A stretch of 64,000 nucleotides of DNA, taken from Cinnamomum chago (lineage: Eukaryota > Streptophyta > Magnoliopsida > Laurales > Lauraceae). This document shows, piece by piece, positions 37,467 through 49,969 of this stretch; within the stretch, counting starts at the first letter, position 1, and the number at the start of each line of letters is the position of its first letter. The notes beneath the pieces are model-generated. The model searched no databases and was not told the origin of the DNA. It worked only from the letters and a program-made list of their open reading frames with translations. A program made the translations under genes and the position numbers. Location of the stretch: NCBI GenBank assembly GCA_038049695.1, contig CP142451.1:46015001-46079000 (forward strand), read 5' to 3'.

Positions 37467-39169
37467 ATTGTTGGAAGTAGGTGGGCCTCGTGGATAGATT
37501 TTCAAAACTTTTGACCCACTTGACTCAGGGATCAAGTACCCATAAGGCCATAAACCATATTCATGATGCAATCCCTCCATCTCATGACTCAAGTACAACA
37601 ATAAAACCTATCTAAAAGAAAGAAATCACCAATCACCATGCAACCAAAATAATCCACAACAAATAGAGAAGTAGATTATACCTTTGGAGCCCGGTAGTGC
37701 TCTAATCGAGAAGAAGACAATCAACTAGATCAAGAACTCTTCTTGAAACAAATTAGGATCTCCAAGACCTTGTAGTCTTCCACGCTATGACCCGCTATCA
37801 GATCTCTTTTTTCAAGAAGATTGGTGGAAACTTCAAGAGAAAATCCTACTAGAAACTCCAAGGAACTAGAAGAGAACTAGAGAGAACGAGTAGTGCAACT
37901 CTTGCACTTTTAGGGCTTGGTCGTGCACTCCTTAGGGTTGGACGTCCAAAGGGGTGCTTCCCCTTTTATAGTTTTCAAGCCTCCTTTTCTTTCTCTCTTA
38001 CTAATTGTATTAGAAGTCTCACTTCCACACTAATTAGTAACTTACTATTACCACTATTAGAAGTCCCACTTCAAATAGAAATAGTAACTTTCTAATTCCT
38101 TCCTTTTAGAGTTCAAGTAGGATTAGTATCTAATAACTTGGGCTAGCGTGGGGACCACTAGGGATTCCAAAGAAAGCTGGCTCCAACTGGGACACCGCGA
38201 CCCCACATCTCATGTGTAATTCGGGCCCACAGTTAATTACAAATAACACAACTATATAAATGAAATTGCACTCCAGTCTTAGGAATAAATTACAATGAAG
38301 ACCCTAAACTTTCCAATTACCACAATTAGGCCCCTCTATCAATATCCATGGATCAATTGGAATAAATCTGTCTCTTCCAATCTTAAATCCACATCTTATT
38401 ATCCTTGAGCCCCAATTAATCACAGTGATCATCAATACCATCCAATTAACTCTTAATCGAGATGGGTGCGCACTTACTAATGACAAATCCATTAATTGGT
38501 ACAAGGGGATAATATAGATAGATTCCATCTTGATCATTGGATGTTCCCACAGTCCTACTACCACGTATCCAAGACACCGAGGTGTTGACCTACAGTTGGC
38601 CTCACTCATTGGTGACTCAAAGCAAATGAATAGACAGAAACTTGAGTTCATCAATGTCTCAGAATTGAGAGCATATTGCTAGGGAATTATGATAGCAGAC
38701 CTTAAAATCGAGACAGTATTTCATAAGGTGCTTCTCATGATCTTTCAATACAACCAATGTACCAGCACTGTTAGACCCCGACCCAGACCAAGTCGATTAG
38801 TGTGCAATTAGTATGTGTTTAGTCATAAGTGGGTTTAGTGATCGTTGGATTAGAATTAATTAGTTTAGTCTTGGACATTGCTTTGGGGATTTTGAGAACG
38901 TTTAGTGTTAATCTGACACATTCAGGAAGGACTGAGTGCCCGTGTAAGCTTGGGAAGATCGTATCGATTTCCGTGTGATTGTGATTTTAATTTCATTCGA
39001 ATGATTTTTCTATGTGTTACAACTTTCGTTTTACGCCCATTCATGTTTGAAGCCCAAAAACCCAAGTTTTGGCTTAAAGAGGGTAAAATTGTCTTTTATG
39101 CACAAATCTGGACACAATTTTTGAGATCTCAAAACCATGTCAAAAATATACTTTTTGAAAACTAGATAT

Positions 39170-39200
39170 TTCGACGATCGTTTTATCCTTCTTCGTCGAA
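39170..39200 (+). promoter_or_regulatory. 31-bp inverted repeat in LTR U3
   Basis: TTCGACGA, 15 bases, TCGTCGAA; 401 bp from the LTR start. Confidence 0.7.
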
Positions 39201-39965
39201 GTCATCCGAGACTCTCAAGATCGTGTTTTGGTCACTTCAAGGTTCAGCTAGTTGGGGCCCATTCTCATCACTTAAGCCCCATCTCCCTCTCTTTTCATTC
39301 ACTTTACCAAATCTCTGCAACTTTCTTAACCTAGGGCAAGGAAAACCCTTTTTCTCTTCCTCTTCATTTCCTCTTGCATGCTTTAGCTAGAGATCTCCAA
39401 ATGAGATTCTAAGAATACCATCTTCTTCCTCTCCTTACAAGCTTTCTATTGGTACAAATTTCTTGGAGTTTCTTGTGGAACAAACGCTACATTGTCTTCA
39501 TTCCTTCTTGTGTGGCCATTTCTAGGTAAGAGCTTCAATCCATACTTTCCATGAAACCTTTTTAGCTCTTAAAGATCTTGTTTTTCATTTGGAAAACCCT
39601 TTTTGTTCAAATGGGTTCTTTGTTTCCATTTTGAGTGAGTTTGTGTGGTTTTTCTTGGGTTTCCTTGTAGTGTGGGAATAGCTTGAGTGAAGTGCTTGAG
39701 AAGGAGTATTTTAGCATTGGTCAAGGCAAGTAATCTTTACAGGTTCAATGTGCATGTGTATTTTGGTTACGTTGTTATTTTAGAAATCGTGCATTAAACT
39801 TGTTACAAGCTTCATGATTGTGTTTCTATTGGATTTGGATGTGTGAAATGTGTGTTTTATCTCTTGGAGAGCATGTAGGCTCAGGGAGTGCAAGTGGAAT
39901 GAGAAACTAGAAGAAGGGAAGAAGGAAATGTGAAAATCTGAACTGAACTGCATTTCCCGTGCATT

Positions 39966-40385
39966 TTCGGTCAGCCGGCGGTCGGCTGGCGGCTAGCCGA
40001 AATCCTCATTTCGGTTAACCACGAGCTGACCGAGCTCGACAGTTCCCTTTCCAAAAGCTGACATTTCGACAGTGATTTACGGTCAGCAAGCGGCTAACCG
40101 CCATACCCCATGTCGGCTAACCGCTGGCCAACCGCGCGTTGTCGGTTCCTTTTCCCGAGAGCTACATTTCAAACTGGGTTCCAGCGGTCAGCCCTACGGT
40201 CAGCTTACGGCTAACCGCTAAGTCTCAGTTCGGCTAACCGTAAGCTAACCGCAGTCAGTTTGGTTCATTTTCCAGAGGGCTGTGTTGGACCTGGATTTCC
40301 AGCGGTCAGCTCGTCGGTCAGCTGGCGGCTAGCCGCTAGACCTTAGTTCGGCTAGCCGACACCTGACCGCGAGGTGACCGAAATT
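39966..40385 (+). repeat. palindrome cluster, CGGCTAGCCG / CGGTTAACCG type
   Basis: About 420 bp in four or so imperfect units of about 100 bp. Each has GGTCAGC, CGGCTAACCG or CGGCTAGCCG words and a TTTTCC(A/C)GAG spacer. The copy in the 3' LTR (47791-48221) carries one extra GGTCAGC word. Confidence 0.87.
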
Positions 40386-41744
40386 GACAGATTTCCTGTT
40401 TTGAAGAGTTTTTTTTTATAAGAATGAAAACTAGAACATGTTAAGTGGCCTTTAGCCTGATATTATGCACTCGAAACCCGAGATGTCCTTGAACTTCTGG
40501 GGCACCAATCCTATTTTTAATTCCAACATCTGGGCTTCGGCTGCACAACGATCAACCAAAGGTCCTTGCATGAGCTTGATAGGTTTTGTATTCGTACTTT
40601 GGTTTCGATATAAAGAATATCATCGTGTACTCGTTTTGAAGTTTTGTTTCAAGAAAAAGGGGATCACTTCCTAAGCGTGTTATGCATATTAATTATGCCC
40701 TTGCTAGTCGTGTTCATCGTGTTTTGATAAGTGATTTCCCCCTTTCTATCTCGACATGTTTTGATAGTGTTTCGCGTGTTTTGTGCATTCATAAATTAAG
40801 TAACACCACTGAGCTTGGACTGCCCTTCCAGTTTGATCCACTGTCTGGGGGTCCTTAAACATGTGGACTGTCTGCAGACTGATCGTGTATTTATTACACA
40901 TCGTGCGTGTCCGGTTCCGCGGCCGGAATTCCCGTCTTTGTGGGAAATCGTGTCGTGCTTATATTATGTATATCGTGCTCGTCGTGCGTGCTTGCTCTTT
41001 TCATTTTATAAATGATAGAAAAAGGATGGGCTCTTTGTGGATGATAACTATTCATGATATATTATGTACTCATGCTAGTTTGTTTTAGTATTTCAGCTCG
41101 ATTAAATATTTCTGCAAAGGTATCTCAGTCGGTATAGTATTTCAAATCAAGAATTTGCTCATATGTTTTCTTAACGCTATTGTTTTATGCCTGCACCTAA
41201 ATTGATTACCTGCCAAACCGTCGTGTTTGACCCTTGTTTTGTTGGTACCCAGGTGCAGGAGACGTTGCCTTTGAGGAGGAGCGTCAGGAGGAGGCTTATG
41301 AGCCAACCCCTGTGAGAGAGTGGCAGCCCGACGATGTCATCTAGACGTCGGGCGGGTTCTTGAGTCTCGTCATCTTTTGTTGGGGTTTCTTTTCAGTAAT
41401 TTGGAGGATTGTATTGGCCTCTGTTGGCCTCTCATGGAATTGTAACAAACTTAACTTATTTTCGTGTTAGTCTTATAACTTGAATATTAATGGGAATGCC
41501 TTGTTAGCTTCTTTCTTTGATACTATGCCTTGTGATTATTTGGTATGGCACTTAAATATTTTGTTGGTGCTCATCTTGTTGTGTTTTGCTACACGCTTCC
41601 GCAAACTTGATCGTGTGAGTCAGATTCCGCGTGTCCTTGGGAATCCTCACCGCGGGAACCTGTCGGAAAGTATATCTCAAATCTCCGATGAACACAATCT
41701 CAACGTCGCGGGCCCGGGGAACTCGTTCTGGGGTCGGACAGGAC

Positions 41745-41757
41745 TGGTATCAGAGCG
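41745..41757 (+). other. primer binding site of the 10.8-kb gypsy element
   Basis: TGGTATCAGAGCG starts four bases after the LTR end; initiator Met tRNA type. Confidence 0.9.
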
Positions 41758-41900
41758 GGACATGTTTCAGGCACTTAAAAGAAACTAGAAAGGTCTTAGG
41801 AACGTGGCGAGAATTCGTGAGTTCGATAGATTCGTTGGTATAGGACCTTAGAAACCCTTGTACCATGATTATTGCGTACTAGCTCTTTATTTTACAGCAA

Positions 41901-42919
41901 TATGCCTCCAAGAAAAGCTCCAAATCTTCATGCTTCAGGCAGTAACCAGAATGAGTCAGATGCATCTGAGACACCTACAGCACACAGTTTCAAGAATTGA
42001 TGCAAGCTATGATAGCGCAGCAAAGGCAAGCTAATGAGAACCAAGCAAGGTTTCAAGAACAGTTGGCAAGGAAGGATGACGAAATGGCACAAGTTCAAAG
42101 GCAGTTGTTAGAAGTGCTTCAGAACAGGAACGTGGCACCACCCGTGGGTCCACAGATTGTTATTCAGAATAGGGATCCTGACCCTAATGCTTTATTTGAA
42201 AGTTTAGGAAGAGGGCACCGAAGGAATTTTCGGGCAATGAGGACCCGTTGGTGGCAAATGACTGGCTAGTCAATACCGAGAAGATCTTTGATGTCTTCAT
42301 GTGCACGGGTATACAGAAGGTCAACCTCACAGCTTCATTATTCTATGGACTTGCAGATAGGTGGTGGCAAACAGTCAAGGACCCTTATGTAGTGATGGCT
42401 GACGATGAGGCATGGGCAGCATTCAAGACACAGTTTCAAGATAAATACATTCCCTCTCATGTCAAGAGGCAGAAGGCCATCGAATTTCAACAGCTCAAGC
42501 AAGGTAGCATGACGGTGCTAGATTACGTCACCAAGTTTGAAAGATTGGCTAGATACGCTACCGAGTTGATTGACACTGAGAGAAAGAAGATAACTAAGTT
42601 TTTGGAAGGATTGAATCTGATCATCATGAGAGATGTCATAGGAGTAGTTCCTCCAGCCACATATGATGAGGCAGTCAAGCGGGCATATACATTTGAAGAT
42701 ATTAACAATATGATTGTTCAGGACAGGAAGCAGCACTATCAGCAGCAGAATCAGAGGCAACAGCACAGCAAGAAGCCAAGGCAAGAACAAGGCCAAGTGA
42801 GGCAAGGGTGTGGACACTGTGGCAAGAATCATGAAACCCACGAATGTCGTAAGGCTATGGGTGCCTGTTTCAAGTGTGGGGCTATGAACCATGCAATCAA
42901 GGATTGCCCACTACTTTAG
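41901..42919 (+). pseudogene. gag remnant of the 10.8-kb gypsy element
   Basis: The MPPRKAPN start region and the glutamine-rich helix (QQRQANENQARFQ) are followed by the gag core (DRWWQTVKDP, KAIEFQQLKQGSMTVLDYV) and two CCHC knuckles (CGHCGKNHETHEC and CFKCGAMNHAIKDC). The gag is parallel to that of the young element at 13961-25388. It is broken and treated as a fossil. A glutamine-rich linker with CAG/CAA runs (about 42920-43100) leads to protease. Confidence 0.9.
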
Positions 42920-43108
42920 AACCAAGGGAATAGAAACCAGCAGCAGAGACAAGTAGCTCCTCAGAACCAAGCACCAGCTCAGAATCAGATTAGACCACCT
43001 CAGCAGCAGCAGCAGGCTAGGCAACCAGCACAGAACCAGAATGCTCGTCCTCCACAGCAGAACAGACATGGCCAAGGAAGGCAGAACCAAGTACCAAACA
43101 GACTACAG

Positions 43109-46100
43109 ATGCATGGACGTTTGTATTATCTCAACCGTGCAGATGCTGAAGCTGCAGGAGACGTGGTAGAAGGTAAACTTCTTGTTTGTGGGGTAGAAGC
43201 CCATATTTTATTTGATCCTGGATCCACACATTCCTTTGCATCTCCTAGTTTTGCTAAGTTGATTGATGCACCATGTAGTGAGTTGGATTACATTTTGGTA
43301 GTGACCACTCCAGTAGGGAAACAAGTTGTGTGTAGGACCCATTACCCTAGTTGTACAGTTTTATTAGGAGATGTTAATCTACCGGCCAACCTCATAGTTT
43401 TGGACATGCATGATTTTGATGTCATATTAGGCATGGACTGGTTAGAGGCATATCATGCCACTATAGATTGTTTTAGCAAGACCATCACATTCCGATTCCA
43501 AGGACCACAGGCAGAATTGATATTCCAGGGGAACAGGAGAAAATCTCAGGCAGGGTTTATTTCAGTCTTGAAGGCAAGCAGATTAGTGCAGAGTGGGTGT
43601 CAGACATTTATTGCGTTTATCACGGAGGATGAACAGTCCCAAGGGGTGGAGGATATCCCCATTGTGTGTGAATTTCCGGGTGTTTTTCCAGAAGAAATCC
43701 CGGGTTTACCACCGATTAGAGAAGTTGAGTTCACAATTGAGCTCCTTCCAGGGATAGCTCCGATCTCGATTGCACCATAAAGGATGGCTCCAGCGGAAAT
43801 GGGTGAGCTAAAGCTCCAATTGCAGGATTTGTTGAACAAAGGTTTTATTAGGCCAAGTGTTTCACCGTGGGGAGCACCGGTGTTGTTTGTGAAAAAGAAG
43901 GATGGGAGTTTGAGAATGTGCATTGACTACAGGAAGTTGAACCATGTGACTGTGAAGAACAAGTATCCATTGCCAATGATAGATGAATTGTTTGACCAAT
44001 TGCAAGGAGCAGCCTACTTTTCCAAGATAGACTTGAGGTCAGGGTACCATCAGTTGAGAGTTAGAGACTCAGATGTTCAAAAGACAACCTTTAGAACAAG
44101 ATATGGGCACTACGAGTTCCTAGTGATGCCCTTTGGTTTGACAAATGCACTCGCAGTCTTTATGGCTCTGATGAACAAGGTCTTTGCACCTTATTTGGAT
44201 CACTCCACAGTAATGTTTATTGATGATGTCCTTGTGTATTCTAAGAGTAAGAAGGAGCATGAAGAACATTTGAGGACAGCGTTACAGCTCTTAAGGGACA
44301 ACCAGCTTTATGCGAAACTCAGTAAGTGCGAATTCTGGTTAGAGCAAGTCGTTTTTCTAGGCCACATCATTTCCAGAGAAGGTTTAGCAGTTGATCCAGC
44401 TAAGATAGAGGCAGTCGTTAGCTGGGTGAGGCCAAGCAGTGTGACAGAGATTAGAAGCTTTTTGGGGTTAGCAGGCTACTACAAAAGATTTGTCCAAGGT
44501 TTTTCGTCCATTGCAGCCCCGTTGACAAAATTGACTAGGAAGAATGTCCCATTTGTGTGGACTGATCAGTGTGAAACTAGTTTTCAAGAGTTGAAAGGAA
44601 GGTTAACCACAGCCCCAATCCTTACGTTACCCTCGAATAACGGTGGATTTATTGTTTACACAGATGCTTCGAATGTGGGACTGGGTTGTGCGTTGATGCA
44701 AGAGGGCAAGGTGATTGCTTATGGCTCGAGACAGTTGAAGGACCATGAGAAGAATTATGCGACTCACGACTTGGAGTTGGTAGCAGTTGTTTTTGCATTG
44801 AAGATGTGGAGACACTACCTCTACGGAGAGAAGTTTGAAGTCCATTCAGATCACCGAAGTTTACAGTATTTGTTCTCGCAGAAGGATTTGATTATGAGGC
44901 AGAGAAGGTGGATGGAGTATATCAAAGATTATGACTTTCCGATCAAGTATCATCCAGGCAAAGTGAATGTGGTAGCAGATGCCTTGAGCAGAAAATCAGT
45001 GGTCATGGCCAATTTGAGAGGAATGGGCGTCTTACAGCAGTTTGAAGAGTTGGGTGTAGAGGTGCAAACCCTGAGATTGGGTGCGATGTTAGCAAACATG
45101 ACAGTATCAGAACCTACCTTCATCCAGATGATCAAGAAACATCAGTTGCAAGACCTATGACTTGGCTAAGATTGTAGAGGTTATTGCAGAACGTCCAGAT
45201 TTCAAGATGGTGAATGGGATATTGTATTTCCGTGACCGGTTGTGTGTGCCAAATGTGGATGATTTGAAGAATGAAATAATAAATGAAGCTCACAGCACGA
45301 GATATTCTATGCATCCGGGTAGCACGAAGATGTACCACAATTTGAAGAATAGATTTTGGTGGAACAACATGAAGAGAGAGATAGCAGCTTTTGTGTCACG
45401 TTGTCTAACTTGTCAGTTGATCAAGGCAGAGCATCAGAAGCCTCCAGGTTTGTTACAGCCTTTGGAGATTCCGGAGTGGAAATGGGAGCACATTACCATG
45501 GATTTCATTTCCGGTTTGCCTAATACCAAGAAGGGAAATAATGCAATTGGGATCATTGTGGATCATCTGACAAAGTCTGCTCATTTCATTCCGATGAAGA
45601 CTGGGAATATGATGCATATGGCACCACTTGCAAAGTTATTTGTTGGTGAGATTGTTAGTAAACATGGTCAGCCCGTCTCCATTACATCAGACAGAGACAG
45701 TAGGTTTGTTTCAAAGTTTTGGAAAACTCTTCATGAGTCGATGGGTACCAAACTACAGTTCAGCACAGCTTATCATCCTCAGACCGATGGTCAGTCAGAA
45801 AGGACGATACAGACTCTCGAAGACATGTTGCGTGCTTGTGTATTGGATTTCAAGATTCAGTGGGATGAGTGCTTACCTCTTTGTGAATTTGCTTATAACA
45901 ATAGTTACCACTCTAGCATCGGTATGGCACCTTTCGAGGCACTTTATGGTAGAAGATGCAGAACTCCGGTTTGCTGGGAAGAAGTCGGTGAACGTAGTTT
46001 TCATGGACCGACGATAGTTGGAGAGACAAGTGACAAAGTCAAGTTGATTCAGGAAAGATTGAAGATCGCCCGAAGTAGACAGAAGAGTTATGCAGATACT

Positions 46101-46556
46101 CACCGAAGAGAATTACAGTTTCAAGTGGGTGACAAGGTGTTTTTGAAGATCTCGCCAGTTAGAGGGACCTTGAGGTTCGGATAGAAGGGTAAATTGTCTA
46201 GAAGATTTATTAGTCCGTATGAGATTTTCAGCAAGATTGGAGATGTTGCTTATAGACTTGCGTTACCGCCGGAATTCTCCGGGGTACACAATGTTTTCCA
46301 TGTCTCTATGCTCAAGAAGTATGTCTCTAGTCCTGCACACATTCTACAGCATGAGCCTTTAGAGATTCGGGAAGATGCCTCGGATGTGGAAAGACCGATC
46401 AAAATCATTGACACCAAGGAGCAAGAATTGAGAAACCGGACCATTCATTGGGTCAAAGTACTTTGGGAAAATCACGAGCCAGAGGAAGCCACCTGGGAAT
46501 TGAGAGAGCAAGTGCAGAGGAAGTATCCACAGCTTTTACCAGAGGTAATTGTTTGA
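43109..46556 (+). pseudogene. pol remnant of the 10.8-kb gypsy element
   Basis: Domains in order: protease with [10 protein letters not shown]; reverse transcriptase with [12 protein letters not shown] and FIDDVLVYS; RNase H with [10 protein letters not shown] and [14 protein letters not shown]; integrase with an HHCC zinc segment (HSTRYSMH then CLTC), [16 protein letters not shown] and QSERT; and the chromodomain-like tail with DTKEQELR and [10 protein letters not shown]. The right half of the composite at 7834-10950 is its close relative. Several breaks; a fossil. Confidence 0.92.
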
Positions 46557-46578
46557 TTTATTTGGTGGACCAAATATC

Positions 46579-46593
46579 CTAAGGGGTGGAGGA
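46579..46593 (+). other. polypurine tract
   Basis: CTAAGGGGTGGAGGA abuts the 3' LTR start and is identical to the tracts of the other two gypsy elements. Confidence 0.88.
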
Positions 46594-46994
46594 TGTTAGA
46601 CCCCGACCCAGACCAAGTCGATTAGTGTGCGATTAGTATGTGTTTAGTCATAAGTGGGTTTAGTGATCGTTGGGTTAGAAGTAATTAGTTTAGTCTTGGA
46701 CATAGCTTTGGGGATTTTGAGAACGTTTTGTGTTAGTCTGACACATTCAGGAAGGCCTGAGTGCCCGTGTAAGCTTGGGAAGATCGTATCGATTTCCGTG
46801 TGATTGTGATTTTGATTTCATTCGAATGATTTTTCTATGTGTTACAACTTTCGTTTTAAGCCCATTCATGTTTGAAGCCCAAAAACCCAAGTTTTGGCTT
46901 AAAGAGGGTAAAATTGTCTTTTATGCACAAATCTGGACACAATTTTCGAGATCTCAAAACCATGTCAAAAATATACTTTTTTGAAATTAGATAT

Positions 46995-47025
46995 TTCGAC
47001 GATCTTTTTATCCTTCTTCGTCGAA
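46995..47025 (+). promoter_or_regulatory. 31-bp inverted repeat in LTR U3
   Basis: TTCGACGA, 15 bases, TCGTCGAA; 401 bp from the LTR start. Confidence 0.7.
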
Positions 47026-47790
47026 GTCATCCGAGACTCTCAAGATCGTGTTTTGATCACTTCAAGGTTCAGTTAGTTGGGGCCCATTCTCATCACTTAA
47101 GCCCCATCTCCCTCTCTTTTCATTCACTTTACCAAATCTCTGCAACTTTCTTAACCTAGGGCAAGGAAAACCCTTTTTCTCTTCCTCTTCATTTCCTCTT
47201 GCATGCTTTAGCTAGAGATCTCCAAATGAGATTCTAAGAATACCATCTTCTTCCTCTCCTTACAAGCTTTCTATTGGTACAAATTTCTTGGAGTTTCTTG
47301 TGGAACAAACGCTACATTGTCTTCATTCCTTCTTGTGTGGCCATTTCTAGGTAAGAGCTTCAATCCATACTTTCCATGAAACCTTTTTAGCTCTTAAAGA
47401 TCTTGTTTTTCATTTGGAAAACCCTTTTTGTTCAAATGGGTTCTTTGTTTCTATTTTGAGTGAGTTTGTGTGGTTTTTCTTGGGTTTCCTTGTAGTGTGG
47501 GAATCGCTTGAGTGAAGTGCTTGAGAAGGAGTATTTTAGCATTGGTCAAGGCAAGTAATCTTTATAGGTTCAATGTGCATGTGTATTTTGGTTACGTTGT
47601 TATTTTAGAAATCGTGCATTAAACTTGTTACAAGCTTCATGATTGTGTTTCTATTGGATTTGGATGTGTGAAATGTGTGTTTTATCTCTTGGAGAGCATG
47701 TAGGCTCAGGGAGTGCAAGTGGAATGAGAAACTAGAAGAAGGGAAGAAGGAAATGTGAAAATCTGAACTGAACTGCATTTCCCGTGCATT

Positions 47791-48221
47791 TTCGGTCAGC
47801 CGGCGGTCGGCTGGCGGCTAGCCGAAATCCTCATTTCGGTTAACCGCGAGCTGACCGAGCTCGGCGGTTCCCTTTCCAGAGGCTGACATTTCGACAGTGA
47901 TTTACGGTCAGCTTGACGGTCAGCAAGCGGCTAACCGCCATACCCCATGTCGGCTAACCGCTGGCCAACCGCGCGTTGTCGGTTCCTTTTCCCGAGAGCT
48001 ACATTTCAAACTGGGTTCCAGCGGTCAGCCCTACGGTCAGCTTACGGCTAACCGCTAAGTCTCAGTTCGGCTAACCGTAAGCTAACCGCAGTCAGTTCGG
48101 TTCATTTTCCAGAGGGCTGTGTTGGACCTGGATTTCCAGCGGTCAGCTCGTCGGTCAGCTAGCGGCTAGCCGCTAGACCTTACTTCGGCTAGCCGACACC
48201 TGACCGCGAGGTGACCGAAAT
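47791..48221 (+). repeat. palindrome cluster, CGGCTAGCCG / CGGTTAACCG type
   Basis: Partner of 39966-40385, about 430 bp, with one additional short GGTCAGC word. Confidence 0.87.
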
Positions 48222-49969
48222 TGATAGATTTCCTGTTTTGAAGAGTTTTTTTTTACAAGAATGAAAACTAGAACACGTTAAGTGGCCTTTAGCCTAATAT
48301 TATGCACTCGAAACACGAGATGTCCTTGAACTTATGGGGCACCAATCCTATTTTTAATTCCAACATCTGGGCTTCGGCTGCACAACGATCAACCAAAGGT
48401 CCTTGCATGAGCTTGATAGGCTTTGTATTCGTACTTTGGTTTCGATATAAAGAATATCATCGTGTACTCGTTTTGAAGTTTAAGTACAAGCTCGTTTTGA
48501 AGTTTTGTTTCAAGAAAATGGGGATCACTTCCTAAGCGTGTTATGCATATTAATTATGCCCTTGCTAGTCGTGTTCATCGTGTTTTGATAAGTGATTTCC
48601 CCCTTTCTATCTCGACATGTTTTGATAGTGTTTCGCGTGTTTTGTGCATTCATGAATTAAGTAACACCACTGAGCTTGGACTGCCCTTTCAGTTTGATCC
48701 ACTGTCTGGGGGTCCTTAAACATGTGGACTATCTGTAGACTGGTCGTGTATTATTACACATCGTGCGTGTCCAGTTCCGCGGCCGGAATTCCCGTCTTTG
48801 TGGGAAATCGTGTCGTGCTTATATTATGTATATCGTGCTCGTCGTGCGTGCTTGCTCTTTTCATTTTATAAATGATAGAAAAAGGATGGGCTCTTTGTGG
48901 ATGATAACTATTCATGATATATTATGTACTCATGCTAGTTTGTTTTAGTATTTCAGCTCGATTAAATATTTCTGCAAAGGTATCTCAGTCGGTATAGTAT
49001 TTCAAATCAAGAATTTTCTCATATGTTTTCTTAACGCTATTGTTTTATGCCTGCACCTAAATTGATTACCTGCCAAACCGTCGTGTTTGACCCTTGTTTT
49101 GTTGGTACCCAGGTGCAGGAGACGTTGCCTTTGAGGAGGAGCGTCAGGAGGAGGCTTATGAGCCAACCCCTGTGAGAGAGTGGCAGCCCGACGATGTCAT
49201 CTAGACGTCGGGCGGGTTCTTGAGTCTCGTCATCTTTTGTTGGGGTTTCTTTTGAGTATTTTGGAGGATTGTATTGGCCTCTGTTGGCCTCTCATGGAAT
49301 TGTAACAAACTTAACTTATTTTCGTGTTAGTCTTATAACTTGAATATTAATGGGAATGCCTTGTTAGCTTCTTTCTTTGATACTATGCCTTGTAATTATT
49401 TGGTATAGCACTTAAATATTTTATTGGTGCTCATCTTGTTGTGTTTTGCTACACGCTTCCGCAAACTTGATCGTGTGAGTCAGATTCCGCGTGTCCTTGG
49501 GAATCCTCACCGCGGGAACCTATGGGAAAATATATCTCAAATCTCCGATGAACACAATCTCAACGTCGCGGGCCCGGGGAACTCGTTCCGGGGTCGCGAC
49601 AAGCACCATGATCCAGAATATTACATTCTGATGAGCAAGACAAATCACACTATCTCATAGTGATCAAAGTGCTGCAACCTTATCAAATGAGATGCCCAGT
49701 GTCATCACTAGTTGTGAAGATATTTTTAAGAATAAGATTTGTGACACATGTCTCTCGTATATGGATCTCATCGATATACATATATCACTTCTAATATACT
49801 AATGGAACTCGGTTCATCTCATGAACCATCATGTCATATGTATTGGTCATGTGCATTAAGTAATAAAACATCATTCATCTCATGAAAGGAAAGCATGGTT
49901 TTATTGATGAATAAAGAAATTAATCAATTTATTACATCAACTAATGGATTGAGTCCATACAATCTAACA

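Larger units (their letters stand above)
38769..41740 (+). repeat. 5' LTR of the 10.8-kb gypsy element
   Basis: 2972 bp. It holds the inverted repeat at 39170-39200 and the palindrome cluster at 39966-40385. It ends just before the primer site. Confidence 0.93.
38769..49601 (+). mobile_element. complete Tekay-type Ty3/gypsy element, 10.8 kb, inside the copia LTR
   Basis: LTRs at 38769-41740 (2972 bp) and 46594-49601 (3008 bp) bracket gag and pol on the plus strand. The 5-bp duplication AGCAC is perfect at 38764-38768 and 49602-49606. LTR termini are TGTTAGACCCCG and GTCGCGACA or near. The length difference of the LTRs comes mostly from two short repeat-copy differences. Base divergence is about 1-2 percent by eye, so the likely age is below about one million years. 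The domain order is gag, protease, RT, RNase H, integrase, chromodomain-like tail. The coding part carries about four or five breaks. It is the same subfamily as the composite at 4413-13809. Confidence 0.93.
46594..49601 (+). repeat. 3' LTR of the 10.8-kb gypsy element
   Basis: 3008 bp, TGTTAGACCCCG to GGTCGCGACA. It is followed by the AGCAC duplication and the resumed copia LTR. It holds an inverted repeat at 46995-47025 and a palindrome cluster at 47791-48221. Confidence 0.93.
27409..49969 (-). mobile_element. copia element (Angela-like) inserted in solo LTR A
   Basis: The 3' LTR is 27409-29073 and the 5' LTR is 37469-49969, the latter interrupted by the gypsy element 38769-49601. Without it the 5' LTR is about 1663 bp, against 1665 bp for the 3' LTR. 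Both LTRs run TGTTAGATTG to CTTCCAACA on the minus strand. The interior has a Met-type primer site, a 1.7-kb leader, gag-pol and a polypurine tract. The flanking five bases are ATTTC and GTTTC, a target duplication with one difference. The LTRs differ by a few percent by eye, suggesting an age of order 1-2 million years, older than the gypsy inside it. The coding part is broken in about five places. Relationship to the left copia element (1-4412) is clear from the proteins. Confidence 0.92.
37469..49969 (-). repeat. 5' LTR of the nested copia element, split by a gypsy element
   Basis: The LTR pieces are 37469-38768 and 49607-49969. They join at the AGCAC target site of the gypsy element 38769-49601. 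The minus-strand start is TGTTAGATTG at 49969 and the end is CTTCCAACA at 37469. The TATA box CTATAAAAGG is at 37962-37971. Confidence 0.92.
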
